From Siderastrea radians (Eukaryota > Cnidaria > Anthozoa > Scleractinia > Rhizangiidae), in assembly GCA_964017195.1 (NCBI GenBank), contig OZ024887.1, forward strand, positions 62,046,811-62,110,810: a DNA stretch of 64,000 nucleotides. Direction: 5' to 3'. The translations under genes were made by a program, and so were the position numbers. Within the stretch, counting starts at the first letter, position 1. Each line of letters starts with the position of its first letter. The notes under the pieces were generated by a model. It was given only the letters and a program-made list of their open reading frames with translations, did not search any database and was not told where the DNA came from. Positions 32,017 to 44,500 of this stretch are shown here, piece by piece.

Positions 32017-34450
32017 CATAGGCGTACGGGCACATTCGGACTTGGGGGGGCGGCGATCTTCTTGCCCGAAAAAATTACACAATACCCGAATGTGTAAGTG
32101 TTGAAATTTGGATATAAACGAACTTAAATTGCAAGAAAAACAAAAAAGGTTCACAATTCTCACGTCTACTGAAACTGTTATAACTCCAAAAAGAGTTGTT
32201 TTCAAACTTCGCATACTCTGTGAACTCTATTGACAAGCCTACTCATGCGATCAATCTTGAAAAAAGTTTTTCCTTCCGTGGCGCTGTCCGAAAGTGTTAA
32301 TAATCTTGTTCATACTGTTAACAATAACTTTGTTCCCATAAGAGTGCTCAATGCACACGATAGCGAGGCTGTTCAGCCTATTTTGCCCCATCGTGCTCCG
32401 AAGGTAGGTCTTCAAGCGTCGGAGTCCACTGAATGAGCGCTCCGCTCAGCAGGACATTGCGGGGATGACGGCCAGAACGGACGCGACCTTTGAAAATTCT
32501 GGGATCATTTCATACAGGCTGTTTGCGTTCAACACTTCGATGACTTCTGCAGGTGTTTTTATCGATTTTCCCACGTGTGCTGCCTTAAACTGACAGAACA
32601 GGAGTTGGTATGCCTGGAGTAGCTCCCTGTCGAGGTTATAGTACCTGGCAACCCGGTCGAAGCTAGCACTGGTGGGCGAATCACTTAGGGTGATTTCACC
32701 TAACGGACAATGTCACCTAACGCACAGTAGCTTCCTGAATAGGGACGTGTTTATCTTGGTCATCCTGCAGTTCCAGAACCACCGACACAGGCGAGATTTC
32801 AGCTCTTTCAATGCCATCAGTTTGTACATTCCAACAGGAACCAGTGTTACCTTGGTCATGTGCGTCAGTCTAGTTGTCTGATCTGAAGAGCTTCTGTGAC
32901 GGCCGCGACTCCGCGGAGCTCTTGGTGAAAAAAGCAAGCTGACTCTGATTACGCTCACGTACCATAGTGAAAGCAACTTTCTGCCCTTTGTGCACAGTTT
33001 TGGCATGATTATCTTTATAATCGGAATCGATTTCCTTCTTACATACACCACAAATAACGCGCTGGCGATAAGGGCGTTTTCTTTTTCCTCTATCAGGCTC
33101 TTGATCCGTCATAATTCAAGGTTCACCTCTACCTCTCGATCTCCAGTCTAAAAATGGGACGTTGAATAGAGTGCTTTACGGTATCCGTTTACTTTCTGAA
33201 TAAATCGCTTTAAATTATGAAGTTGAAGCATCGGATGCTGTTCTTACCAATTCAAGCTTGACAAAAAGACCGTAACGCATTCCATAATAAAACTAAGTTG
33301 CGGAGCATAGTGCAGTGTGATGTTTTTATACGTACTGATTAGTAATGTTTATTAAAAATTCAAGACTATAAGTTTTGATTCAAGGATCTCTTTTTGCCAA
33401 AATGTTTTCATGTATTTCTAATGCAAATCGCACGGGACTGTACACGATAAAACTAAGATAAAACACAGCTTTTGCACACGTGGCCGGCATTGTGCTATAC
33501 ATAATAGATCATGCAGCGGTCCAAAAATGTATAAGCTTTCACTGAATGAGAAGTAATTTCGCCTTTTAACATGCTAAAGTGCACCCTACCAAAATCGAAC
33601 AAAAACACCTAACTTATGCCGTTTTGGTGAAATTGGAATAAGCGTTTCTTCTAATCTAAAATCAACTGTCAAATTTGCAACTCGCTCACATTGTTGCTTT
33701 TAATCTCCATTCACACAAATTTGGAGAGTTTTCAAAAATGTTTCACCTAGCTTGACAATGATGGACAGTTCGACCAGGTTTAACGCTTAAGATAAACCCG
33801 TTTAATTAAGATTACACCAAAGAAAAACTAAAAACACTCGGGCAATAACCCGAAGAGCTAACCTCCTGCATTTTTTGCAAATCTTTATCTCCACGCTTTG
33901 GTAGTTGGTACAAGCCGACAAAATGCCTTGACTTAATTACCAATTATTTACCTTTCGTCTCGTCGACCGCTTGACCTTAAGGCACTTTCTACTTGATCTT
34001 GAACTTGAACTCTTTTCTTGATCTTGAATTTGAACTTTTTTTCTTCTTAAACAACGTTTACTTTGACTCCACGAAGTCCTCAACTGAAACTCACTACATG
34101 TGAGCTGCACGCGATTCACAAAGCGTACGCGTTCTCCCGCCTTATGTGGATTGGCGCGAACGTTTGGCGCGAACTGCAGCAAATGCCAGGCTGCTAGCGA
34201 TCGGCAGATCGGCAGCAAAGCCATTCAAACGTTTCAAGATGGACCGTTTGGTCGTGTTGTAGAAGCCGGACTCAATAAATAAATACATATTTTAATCAAT
34301 GTATAAAATAAGTAAATAAATAAATATTTTAATCAATAAATATTTTATCCCAAGTGCTTTTGCCCGAATCACAAGCGTTTTGCCCGAAAATTTTCGCAAC
34401 TGGGGGGCTGCAGCCCCCCCCCCCCCGCTCCCCCGGCCCGTACGCCTATG
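32017..34450 (-). mobile_element. hAT element, internally deleted, nested in MITE
   Basis: Terminal inverted repeats CATAGGCGTACGGGC and complement end at 32017 and 34450. The 8 bp target duplication ACTTTATC is at 32009-32016 and 34451-34458. Length is 2434 bp. It carries both ends of a transposase gene on the minus strand (see 32230-33112) with the catalytic middle missing, so it is a deletion derivative that could move only in trans. Confidence 0.85.
32230..33112 (-). pseudogene. hAT transposase remnant: zinc finger plus dimerisation domain
   Basis: The frame from 33112 begins MTDQEPDRGKRKRPYRQRVI and has CGVCKKEIDSDYKDNHAKTV followed by H, a zinc-finger-like N-terminus. From about 32690 down to 32240 the hAT C-terminal dimerisation domain is readable: FDRVARYYNLDRELL, a stop in place of a residue in VIPAMSC*AERSF, then GLRRLKTYLRSTMGQNRLNS. 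The frame change lies near 32440. The DUF4371 and RNase H core between these parts is absent. It is related in layout to the ZMYM1-like copy at 10718, but with different termini. Confidence 0.7.
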
Positions 34451-34571
34451 ACTTTATCCACTGGATAAATCACTATCCAGCGGATAAAATGCACTCCAAC
34501 CAATACATTTTATCTGCTGGATAGTGATTTATCCAGTGGATAAAGTTATCCAACCTTTGAACAACTGGGCC

Positions 34572-35034
34572 CAGAATGTTACTTAAGTTATGGCAAGGTA
34601 TGCAAACATTTATGCAGGTAACTTTGCATCCTGACTATATAGTCCTTTAAGCAAAGCACCCATTTTGCTCAAAAATGGCGTTTTCTTGACGAAATTGGAA
34701 AGAACTGACAGTAGAATGCTAAGATTCAAACCATCTTCTACTGAAAACTCTGTTCGCCTACATAAATAAAGACAGATCTAATGAAACGTTTTCAAATCGA
34801 TTGTGTGCTACGTATCAGTGTACATATGTGTGAACGAATTATCTTCACTTTGGGTGACTTTGTTGTGGGCAATTTGGCACCGGACTAAACACAAACAAGA
34901 TGAGACCGGTAACCGTTCACTGTACGTAAGATAAAAGGAATTTTCGTATGAAGCCATCCATCTGAAAGTGCTCTTGCAAGTTGTGTCGATAGCCTCAGTG
35001 GCACACACTAAGTACTTACCAGTGTTGTTTGATC
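34572..35034. other. Receptor-unit spacer, copy 2
   Basis: Non-coding and shared with 15877-16340 and 47625-48085. Nothing further seen. Confidence 0.5.
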
Positions 35035-35216
35035 CACGTCGTTCGGATCCCAAACTGCTCAATGTTCGGTGAGGAAGTAACCGTTTTGATCCTGCTTTCG
35101 ATAAACCACTCTTATTAAAGTTTATAAGACTGGCATCTTTCAGGACAAAGATATACAGCAACAGCAGCAAATAATACGGCTAAAAGAAGGCCTGATTTGC
35201 ATGAAAAGCTTCCCAT
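35035..35216 (-). pseudogene. Type II signal-peptide first exon, copy c (frameshifted)
   Basis: The minus strand begins MGSFSCKSGLLLAVLFAAVA followed by VYLCPERCQSYKL and a stop. A one-base insertion relative to copy a breaks the frame. In the shifted frame the rest reads FNKSGLSKAGSKRLLPHRTL and SSLGSERRGSNNT, then the GTAAGT donor in the right phase for the receptor exon. So the two halves are intact but no longer joined in one frame. Confidence 0.6.
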
Positions 35217-36210
35217 TATGATTGAAGATCACGAGTCCGTTGGGAACCTGAAAATGAAGTATGTTCGAAAATGAAAGATATCCACCGAAAACGATAGAAA
35301 GGAACAACTATCTCTCCCTACTGAGTCTTCTCGGAAAGCAACACTTTTCTGAGAAAGCGAAGCTTTTCTACTTTCGTACGACAGTGTTCCGGCGGTTAGG
35401 TCTCAAAAGGAAACTACTTTAACTTTGAAAAATTTTTACCTTTTTCTTTCGGTCATCAAACTTCCAACAAAAAATCTTTGAACGATGATTCTGATCTCTA
35501 AAACGCATTCATAGCACGCTATGACGTTTTAATCGGTTATCAACTTAACATAGACACCCTTCAACTATTAGCAATTTACCAGTACGTACAGCAAAAACTG
35601 AGCAAAAAGCTGAATCATTGTTTAGCTAATATAAATGAAGCAATCACGAATAGTTATTATACATCACAACTGAACTAGGAAGCGTGGAGGTTTTAGCGAT
35701 GGATATGTAATTTCAGTCGCTCTATGTATGTTTAGTTTAGTGGCAGTGCAAAAAGCCTCATTTTACTACAAAGGTGGGAGTTTTTGACTTTCGGATGCTC
35801 CATTCGCTCATACGTAGAGTTAAAAATAAAGCAAAAGTGCAGCCAAAGTGGACTGCCAATGATACCCCAGTACCGGTACAGCGCAAGGACCCCAATATAA
35901 CTAAATGTCAAGGGACTAGGAAAACTTTTGAGTTTCTGAACGGGAATTCGTTACAAACGAAAGCCTGGTATAACGAAATTGGGAAAACGACCAAACTCTC
36001 CGTTATATCGAGGTTCGGCAAATAATTATTTTGCCTTAAAAGCCACCTGCTTGACCGAGGTTCGGCCGTATAAAACGTTCGAACAATATGACGGGCGCCG
36101 AAATTAAAGGAGGGTGGGAGGGAGGAGAGATTCGCGAACGTGAAGCGTGAGTGGAGGGATAAGCGATCCTTCGTACTCTCGCGCTTCGTGCTCGCAAATA
36201 CCTCCACTTT
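35217..36210. other. Receptor-unit spacer upstream of 92 bp repeats
   Basis: Shared non-coding block, including the old pogo-like MITE at about 35878-36015. No gene supported. Confidence 0.45.
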
Positions 36211-36486
36211 CTTCTCCCTTTGGGAACTGCCAAGCAGGCTTATCAATCAGTGACTCAAGGGTGTAATGATTCCGTCTTCAAAGCTTCAAACACAAAACTC
36301 AACTTCTCCTTTTGGGAACTGCCAAGCAGGCTAATCAATCAGTGACTCAAGGGTGTAATGATTCCGCCTTCAAAGCTTCAAACACAAAACTCAACTTCTC
36401 CTTTTGGGAACTGCCAAGCAGGCTTATCAATCAGTGACTCAAGGGTGTAATGATTCCACCTTCAAAGCTTCAAACACAAAACTCAA
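36211..36486. repeat. Three tandem 92 bp repeats
   Basis: A 92 bp unit (cttctcc..ttgggaactgcc ... cacaaaactcaa) occurs at 36211-36302, 36303-36394 and 36395-36486. The equivalent sites at about 19230 and 49285 have one copy, so the triplication is private to this receptor unit. Confidence 0.85.
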
Positions 36487-37035
36487 CTTCTGACAAAACA
36501 GTAATATTGGGACTATCACCAGCTCCCGAAAGCTGTAACGTGGTTGGTCTGAGGCCAAATGCATATGAGTGGCTAAAAGTTCGTTTCATTTTCTAAAAGC
36601 TATCAGAAATTTTTAAGCATAATTAATTTAATTGCAACAAGCTATTTTATATGACAAACGCAAAATATAAGTTTACAGTAACGTTCTTTTCCATCATCGA
36701 TCTTTATTCTTGTAATGGATCTCGCAGTACACACACAAGGACAAAACCTACACTGCTTTTTCCAATAATACGAAGTTACTTAACAAATTATCATAATTAT
36801 TAATAGTTAAACTTTGCGAAATATCCATGCAATTTTCAAATGCACTTAATAAAAAATTAGAATTTTTGAAAAATACAAATTCGTAAATATGACTGCGAAA
36901 ACGATTTAAAATATGCACATAACAGAAAATACAAAAACAGCTCACAATTGGAGTAAAAAGTTAAAAATCATACATTAAAACGCTGGAATCCATGGAAAAA
37001 AGATACCAAAAGACGTGTTTTGGCCATTGACTTAA

Positions 37036-39422
37036 GGTGGCTCCATACAGTTTCTCATCAGTTTCAACAGACAAATATACATAACTTTTTTGATGATTTT
37101 CAGGACATTGATTTACATTTCACTAGGGAAAAGCTACAAAAGCAACTAGCCTAGCCTTTATACTTTTCAAAAAAGTCACAATTTCTGGGCCTGGCCCGTT
37201 TCCATGGCAACCACTGATATAGTTGTTTGGCTTATTTTTTAAGCTTACCCAGTTTCTTCACGTCATTTCTTGGTTTTTACACGGTGAATTTTTGCTATTT
37301 TTGTTGTAAAGATGTTGTCGTTTGAGAAGTCTCAGCTGGCAAAGCTGTGAGAAATTTTGTACATAAGTTTTGTCAGAATAGTGAATTTCCGTTTTCGACG
37401 ATTAATGGAGAAGTGTATGTACAAAAATCACTCTTACTTTAGTATGATTGAAAAACACAAAAATCCTACAAATGTTCCAATTTTAACAAAAATTCACCGA
37501 GTGGAACACGAGCAATTAGCGTTTGAAAATGCCTCAAAACCCACCTTTTTCCTTCACGTTACCAAATAAAAATTCTTCAAGTTACGGGCTTGCGCATGCT
37601 CATGATTCCTTTTACGTGGACGAGCGTGGACAGCACGCGGGTAAGCGGTAGAAAAGCTTTTCTAAAGCTTTTCTTTCCAAAGAACAACATTTTTCTGGAC
37701 AACTGCATTCCTTTACTGTAAAGGATCCATGTGACCAAAATATTCGCAAAAATAAAGAAAGAAACGAACAAACAAACAAAAAAGAAGCAAATTTATACCG
37801 ATTCGGGATATAAAACTCGAACGAAACCGCCACTTTATTGCCAGCAGCAAAAAATTCCCTTTACAGTTTCCAGAACACGAGATCATTAAACCACTTTCAG
37901 TTTCATTTTTACCATTAACTGATTACAACCGTTCTTCAAGAAAAAAACTAAAGCGGTCATGTTTGCTCTTAGAACATCTTTTGGTATGCTACCCGAGAAA
38001 AGCAGGGAAGCTCGTTCTTTTTATGTTGTAAGCTCAATATTTTGTCTGCTGAGACCCGCGTTGTTTCTTATAGCGGCTACTTGCGTGTTTGATAACTGCA
38101 TGGAATAGCAAATGGTATATAAATAAGCTTTCAATTTATATTTAAAGGCAGACGTTGGAGAAAGGGAACCAAAATGTCCACAAGAAATTATACGTTTTGA
38201 AAAAGACCACATTATTTTGTCTGCAAGGTTCAACAAGTCAACAGAACGCCTGCGAAACGCCGACTGTTTTAGAACCGGCCGTCAACTCGATACTCATCCT
38301 TTATTCGTTCACTGAATGCCGTCATTCTAGGCATAATTTTTCGTAAAAATAAAAATTGTATTTGAGCTTAGGTACAATTGAACTTTTTTCAATTTTCGGT
38401 TTTATTTTAGACCACCGAAGTTTCTGAAGTCGCACATTGTCAACACAAGTGAAACTTAGATCAAAAGCTACTGTTGACTGATAAATAGACACTGAAATAT
38501 AAGTCTCCTCTTGAGTTTCAACTTCTATCAAAGTTCAATGACAACTGTTACCTCGTTACAAGTGTTTAATCTATTCATCGCTCAATAAAATTCACAAGTC
38601 AGCTGTATTTTGCTGAAGCCGTATGAGAACGGCCGAAGAGACAACTTACCCGACAAAAAATAGACGGCTTGCTAGAAAGGCAAAAACTAAAGCACTTTTC
38701 GAAAAAATTACTTACACTTTGACTCGATCCAAACAAACGTAAGCTTCTCATCCCAGAGATTCTCGACAGCTGACCTGGACAGCACTGATATTTCAAGTTG
38801 AGAAAGGAAAGAAGTTCTTCACGCATAATTCTTGAAGGCGCGTAATAATTCGTGCAACGTTTTCAGTCCTCTCTGTGTTGCTTGAACTTAAAGATCGCAA
38901 TGGGACATTCCATTTAATGTCCGTACCCCCCTATTGAGGGTTAATTATAAATTTTACCCCTTAGGAAAAAAAGATCAAAGTGCCGACGCATTCCCCCCTT
39001 CAGAAAAAGGCAGATGTTTTCGAGAGATCAAAGGTACCGACATAGCTAACCCCTCAGAAATGACTTTAAAAACCCCCTCCCTCTCCCTAGGATTTCCCTG
39101 ACCCTCAATAGGGGGGGGGGGGTGCGGACATTAAATGGAATGGCCCAATCAATCCTGTCCTACAATCGTAGAACAATCGTAGGACTGTAACTGTCAGCTA
39201 CAAAAGCGATTAAACTAAAGGCTTTTCATAATTTCACTGCTATGTGCTCGACAGGTTTTGAAAAGGTAAGCCATAAAGATGCCTCAATCAGACTTTGGAA
39301 ACGTTCGCCTGGGAGGTTGATTGGCACATGTCATCTGACTTGGACTGTCGCGCTCCTCACGCGCGCGCTTGTGCCAATTTAGTTCCCATTCCTCGCGCGC
39401 TGAAAAACTATATGGAGCCACC
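37036..39422. mobile_element. 2.4 kb TTAA-flanked element with GGTGGCTCCATA ends
   Basis: Flanked by TTAA (37032-37035 and 39423-39426), with inverted termini GGTGGCTCCATACAGTTT / GGTGGCTCCATATAGTTT of about 20 bp. The empty site is intact in copy C (gacttaaatgcactgc at about 50436-50451). No transposase is recognisable, so it is probably non-autonomous. It hosts a smaller MITE at 38902. The terminal sequence resembles that of the foldback at 30087 (GGWGGCTC). Confidence 0.8.
38902..39146. mobile_element. Small MITE nested in the TTAA element
   Basis: Inverted termini gggacattccatttaatgtc and complement enclose ~245 bp, with C and G runs next to ctattgaggg / ccctcaatag on each side. AAT at both edges (38899-38901 and 39147-39149) is a possible 3 bp target duplication. 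Confidence 0.65.
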
Positions 39423-39886
39423 TTAAATGCACTGCTACAGGTTGCATCCCTGATGGTTCCTATAGTCCACTCAAATGAAACCTATTGAGCAACACTTTCC
39501 TGAACGTCCAGTGGACGTGGTAAAATCGAAAAAACCACTGAGTATATTTTGCTATGCCCCTAACAGCTAGGTCTCAATTTGGGAGTATGGATGAAGTCAT
39601 ACAGTGTGACCATATATTAAAATGAAATCCCGTGCGCAACGTGATCGTCTAATAGTGTTTGCACAGAAGGTTCCTGACAATTTGAAAATTTTGAGTGTAA
39701 GGCTTTAAACCAATGCACATCATTGGCCATTTTTAGAGTCATCAAATGTCCAATATTGTTCCTCTGGTCCATTCCGAATCAGCAGTGACGAGGAAGTATC
39801 AGTTCCCATCTCGTCTTCCTCGCTTCGAGGGCGCACCAAGGGATTTTGTACTACGTCAATTCCACCATGTCTCATTTTGTGGGTAA

Positions 39887-42800
39887 TCAAATGTCCCATT
39901 TTGTCATCTCATCAAATGTCCCATATTGTTCTCCTGGTCCATTCCTAACCAGCGGTGATGAAGAAGTTTCCGTTTCATCGGCAGATGCGCTTTCCCCATT
40001 TCTTTGCCTCTGAGGGACTGATGGAGGAGGATTGCCTGGGTCCTCTAGGGACCTCTGCACCACATGAGTCTGTCCAAGTAGCAGAAGTATGGAAAGAACC
40101 AAGCTGCATAACAGAACGACATTAACCACAACGAGCATCCAAACGATAGGTGCGGAGGAGTCAGGGTTCAGAACTGCATATCTGATGTTCATGAAAGAGA
40201 AATGAAGTGTCAGAAGAACCAGGGTCTCCGCTGTGTTTTCCAAATAAATGGCGTGGTAGGAGTCCTGGAAGGGCTTGAAGAGAAGCTGAAAGCAAAGGGA
40301 GACCAGCAGAACAAAGCAAACTGCAATAGTCTGAAATGACGAAGCTCGTTGGACAAAAGAAAGCGAGAATGCGATCAGCATACGCCTTAAAAGGAATAAA
40401 ATCTCAAAATAGGAACGGAATTTTTTCTTGTATGGCAGGTAGATAGAGCCAAGCCAGCTGTCTAAAGTTTTTTGTTCTTGAGGATCCATTTGGTCTCTTT
40501 TGACAGCATTTATCCGCAGAAGTGGTAAGAACACTACAAAAGGTACCCCGATCACGTACACTACCAGCGCCAGCCAACCAAACACTTGTAGCATGGTGTA
40601 AACACGACCGTCGCACTCCAGCCATGGTGCTTCCAGCAGGTAACGACAATTGTTGTCTTCTCCACAGCGTGCCAAGACAGCAGCCGTTTTCTTGACAATG
40701 GGAAAATAGGTGAGATTAAGGGACATGATAGACAGCTGTAAACAACTGTTTCGTAAGTGAAATCGCCTATCAAGCAAATTACGAAGCCTAAGAACAGCAT
40801 ACCCGACACAATAATACAACCAAATACCCACGATACAGATGATTGGCAGAAGGATAAGAGACAGCAGCTCACCCAGTGGTGTAAAAAAGTTTGGAATCAC
40901 ACATGCCAAGCCAGAAAAACGGAAGTTAAAAATATTGCTGATGTAGCGCTGAGTTTTAAGAACTTCAGGTGGCCATACATCTGTGTTGGAAATCAAAGCA
41001 TCCAAGGTCTGGAAATAAAACACGCTGATCTTCAGCATCCCGCTCGCCGTTTTACCTCTTCCAGCCAAGCCAATAAATAGAGTTATGGCATTCAGCTCAA
41101 GTAGCCAGCCTGGGATTATGCGAAGCATGGCCAAAAGCGCTAAAATTGTGATTTGAGCAAATATAAATACAATTGAGAGAAAACGATTCCTTTCGTAAAA
41201 AACTGAAAAGGCAAGAACTAGCAACACCATGGTCACACAAACAAGCGCTGTCAAGATGTAGACACTGATCTTTGTTTTGGGACAGGCGTAGCAAAGCACG
41301 CCCTGCTTGTAATACCCATCTTCACAGCCTGAACAAAATCGGCCTTTACTTCCTTCAAGACAAAGGCATGACTTCGTACAAACAGTGGACGGCCTGGCGT
41401 TTGACCTGCTTTCCTCCTTTGACCACTCAATACCACAGTCACATGTACCCTTTGGATTACATGATGTATTTACCTGTAAACTTGTACCCAACTCTTGTGG
41501 GCACTTAACCAGATGAGTTACGTTATGGTCACGTGATGATGGCCAATATCCCACCTTCATGACCATGTACTGCGTAGGCAGCATTTGATCCTTACACACC
41601 GCGCCCTCCATGCAAGGTAAGCAGGTTTTACCTGAACCATAATAGCCAATATCACAAATGCATAGACGATAACTATAATAACTAGGATCTAAGATCACTA
41701 ATCCATTGTTGTAGCCGAGACGTGCACTGGGGCATGTGAACTTATCGGAAGGATTTCTGCGCGTTGAAGTTGTAAAGTCAATCGTCATGTACTTTGGCAA
41801 TGCTCCCCATTCGTCTGTTTCCTGCATGTAAGGATTATTTGACAAGTCAAGAAATTTCAGAGAAAGTAGCGCAATTTGAGGAATTTGGCCTGAAAGGTTG
41901 TTTTTAGAAACATCGAGGTCCACAAGAAACAACATGTTATGATTAGGCATTGGAAGCTCTCCAGATAATCTGTTGCCACTTAAATCGACGGAAATCAAGC
42001 TGTGTAAGTCCCACAGTTTGTCCGAGATTGTGCCATAAAAGTGACACTCGCTGACGTTAAGAATACGTAACGACCCATTTATTGGTTCCAGGGCCTCCAA
42101 CAAAGATTCAAAACTCATATCGAGTTGTTTATTACTTGCTAGACTCAGCACTTCCATCGACTGCCACGTGAAAAGAATTCCTTTCTCTAGTGATGTTAAG
42201 TGATTCCCACTAAAATCAGCAATTTGAAGCAAAGGCATTAAACCAATGCTTCTCGGAATTTGTCCAGAGAAATCATTGTCTGCTAAGTTTAAAAGTTTCA
42301 AGTTTGTCATGTTGCCCATTGTTGAAGGGATATTTCCAGTAAAATGGTTTCCCGGCAAAAGACACTCGATCATTGCGGGAAAATATAAACCGAATTCGTC
42401 AGGTAGCGTTCCATTAAGTCCAGTAAGAGAAAGGCGCATGTATTGAAGAGAAGACAAGTTGAACAAGCTTTCAAAGCCACCACTTAAGTATGTAGCTATC
42501 CGAAGATCTAAAAACCATAACTTTTTCAATTTTCCGATGCTCTTTGGTATTGAACCATACAATTTGCTCTCCCCGAGACTGAGGACTTGCAATTCTGTCA
42601 GGTTTCCAATATCGTTTGGAATTTTACCAGAAAGACCTTTTCCCTTTTGACAACAAAGTTGAATTTTTACTAGGGACTTCATCTTTACTAAAAGATCAAA
42701 AGGAATCTGACCGGATAATTTGTTAAAGGAAAGAGAAACATGTAGCACGCTGGTCATATTGGCAGACAGAATATCACTTACACTGCCTTGCAGCCCAAAA

Positions 42801-43140
42801 TTATAAACAACGCACAGGCCTTTTAAATTGCGTAACATCCACAGGCTTCCTGGGAGGGTCCCAGTTAAGTTGTTATTGTTTAAGTAGATGTTGATGACGT
42901 AACGATTAGTGCGCTCACAAGTAATTCCATACCAGAGGCAGTGAGACACTGAGTGATTTCCCCAGTAAGTCTTGTTTTTCCAGTTTTGACCACCTGTTTG
43001 GTTGAATATTTCCATGAGGACAGTTTTTTCCTGCTCGGGTGTGAACATTGTATCAAGAGTCGTGTTTGGGATCGGGATCTCGTGCAAGCAGCCATAGACG
43101 AAAGTGTCGTCGTCATTCGGGATAAACTTGTTTTCCACAG
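39887..43140 (-). CDS. LRR multi-pass receptor, copy B large exon
   Basis: Open for 1083 codons from the acceptor tttttcag at 43141. In exon residues, 38-95 form a plant-type LRR N-cap (TGGQNWKNKTYW...CLWYGITC). About 78-440 hold LRRs of the LxxNxLSGxIPxx kind (NKLSGQIP, KLYGSIPKSIG, NHFTGNIPSTMG, NNLSGQIP). 469-620 is a cysteine-rich neck with GYYGSGKTCLPC and GRFCSGCEDGYYKQGVLCYAC. About eight membrane helices follow (near 623-648, 653-677, 755-783, 846-874, 910-929, 935-954, 969-990, 998-1022), with a short tail ending QYGTFDEMTKWDI. The tail holds no kinase. It is probably a plasma-membrane receptor or channel-like protein; its ligand is unknown. The likely first exon is 46683-46887, which supplies the signal peptide across a 3.5 kb intron. 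Confidence 0.88.
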
Positions 43141-43496
43141 CTGAAAAATAAACAAAAGTTCACTGTTTTCAGCTATGGGTCAGAGAAAAGGCTCTTCCTG
43201 TTAAAAGTGTACATTCTTGAAAATATCAGACAAATTTCCAAACCAACATCAACATTTAACTTAATTAACGTTATAGATACCGTGATTGCATGTGTACGGC
43301 GGCTTCCCTCTAGCTTATATGAATACAAATTCTAGTATATCCCTTGTATACGAACAGCTGTCATATCCAGAACTCTCTGATAAGAAAAATCCGAAAAAGC
43401 TTGCTGGAGTTCAAAATTCTTGAAAACAGGGACTATGAATAAATCTCAAAACCTTATGATCAGCATTGGCTATTGTTTTAGTAGAATTTACATGTG

Positions 43497-43668
43497 AACG
43501 TTAATATATGAAATGATCATATATTTGAACTGCGGATTAAAGATAGAAATATATGTAGACCATCGCAGTGACGATAGTTGAAATATCGTCACTGCGATGG
43601 TCTACATATATTTCTATCTTTAATCCTGGTTCAAATATATAATCATTTCATATATTAACATTCATTCA
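43497..43668. repeat. Near-perfect palindrome
   Basis: Two ~80 bp arms meet at about 43582: gtagaccatcgcagtgacga on the left and tcgtcactgcgatggtctac on the right. The right-arm sequence also occurs after each tRNA-like repeat (44905-44990 and 45155-45190), so the palindrome is an inverted pair of that repeat's tail. Confidence 0.85.
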
Positions 43669-44296
43669 TTCATGCATTTGGCCAAAACATTATACCCTGT
43701 GTTCCCAAAGCTCGTAATCTGGGAACTATTATGGATCGTCATCTCACCATGGCAAGCCACGTTAACAACATCTGCCGTCATGCACCTCTGGCGCTCCGTA
43801 ACATTGCTAGAGTCAGGAAATATATTACCCAGAGTAGTACCAAGCGCTGAGTACATGCTTTCATAACTTCTAGGCTGGACTATTGCAATAGTCTGCTGTA
43901 CGGTCTGCCTTCCACTGAAGTCCAAAAGTTACAGCGCATTCAGAACACTGCTGCAAGACTAGTTGTTAAGGCTAAGCGCACTGATCATACAAGCCCTATT
44001 CTGCAACAACTACACTGGCTCCCGGTTAGCGAACGCATTTCGTTTAAGATCTTGCTCCATCTTACATTGAAGATCTTGTGAATCATTATGCACCGTCTCG
44101 CAGTTTACGTTCGACTTCGCAAGGCTTGCTCACAGTTCCTAGATCGACCACTTTAACATACGGCGATCGGGCCTTTTCAATCGCCGCGCCGAGTCTTTGG
44201 AACACGCTGCCTCTAATGATAAGGAATGCGCAGTCAATCTCTGCCTCTAAAAGGCTTTTAAAGACATATCTTTTTAAATTAATTTACCCTTAGCTA
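43669..44296 (+). pseudogene. LINE reverse transcriptase C-terminal remnant
   Basis: Frames read NLGTIMDRHLTMASHVNNI, then after a frame change [46 protein letters not shown] and, in a third frame, YGDRAFSIAAPSLWNTLPL. These are the conserved region after the reverse transcriptase core in non-LTR retrotransposons (CR1/Jockey-like). The element has several stops and frameshifts, lacks its 5' part, and runs into the assembly gap at 44301. Confidence 0.75.
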
Positions 44297-44300
44297 GTTC

Positions 44301-44500
44301 NNNNNNNNNNNNNNNNNNNNNNNNNNNNNNNNNNNNNNNNNNNNNNNNNNNNNNNNNNNNNNNNNNNNNNNNNNNNNNNNNNNNNNNNNNNNNNNNNNNN
44401 NNNNNNNNNNNNNNNNNNNNNNNNNNNNNNNNNNNNNNNNNNNNNNNNNNNNNNNNNNNNNNNNNNNNNNNNNNNNNNNNNNNNNNNNNNNNNNNNNNNN
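44301..44500. other. Assembly gap (200 N)
   Basis: Exactly 200 undetermined bases just after the LINE remnant. The true size is unknown; unlike the gap at 9101, no paralogous copy spans it. Confidence 0.95.

Larger units (their letters stand above)
31983..34571. mobile_element. GGGCCCAGTTGTTC MITE split by a nested hAT
   Basis: The outer element is a palindromic MITE of about 150 bp. It begins ggccccagttgttcaaaggt and ends with the complement (aacctttgaacaactgggcc), with inner arms tttatccactggataaatca and complement. The empty site at about 15876 (gagcagaatgtt) shows a clean insertion with CAG at both sides. The MITE is interrupted at 32016 by the hAT element. Confidence 0.8.

Noticed and set aside
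40404..41508. Several 60-110 codon frames inside receptor copies
   Set aside because: Out-of-frame shadows of the large receptor exon.
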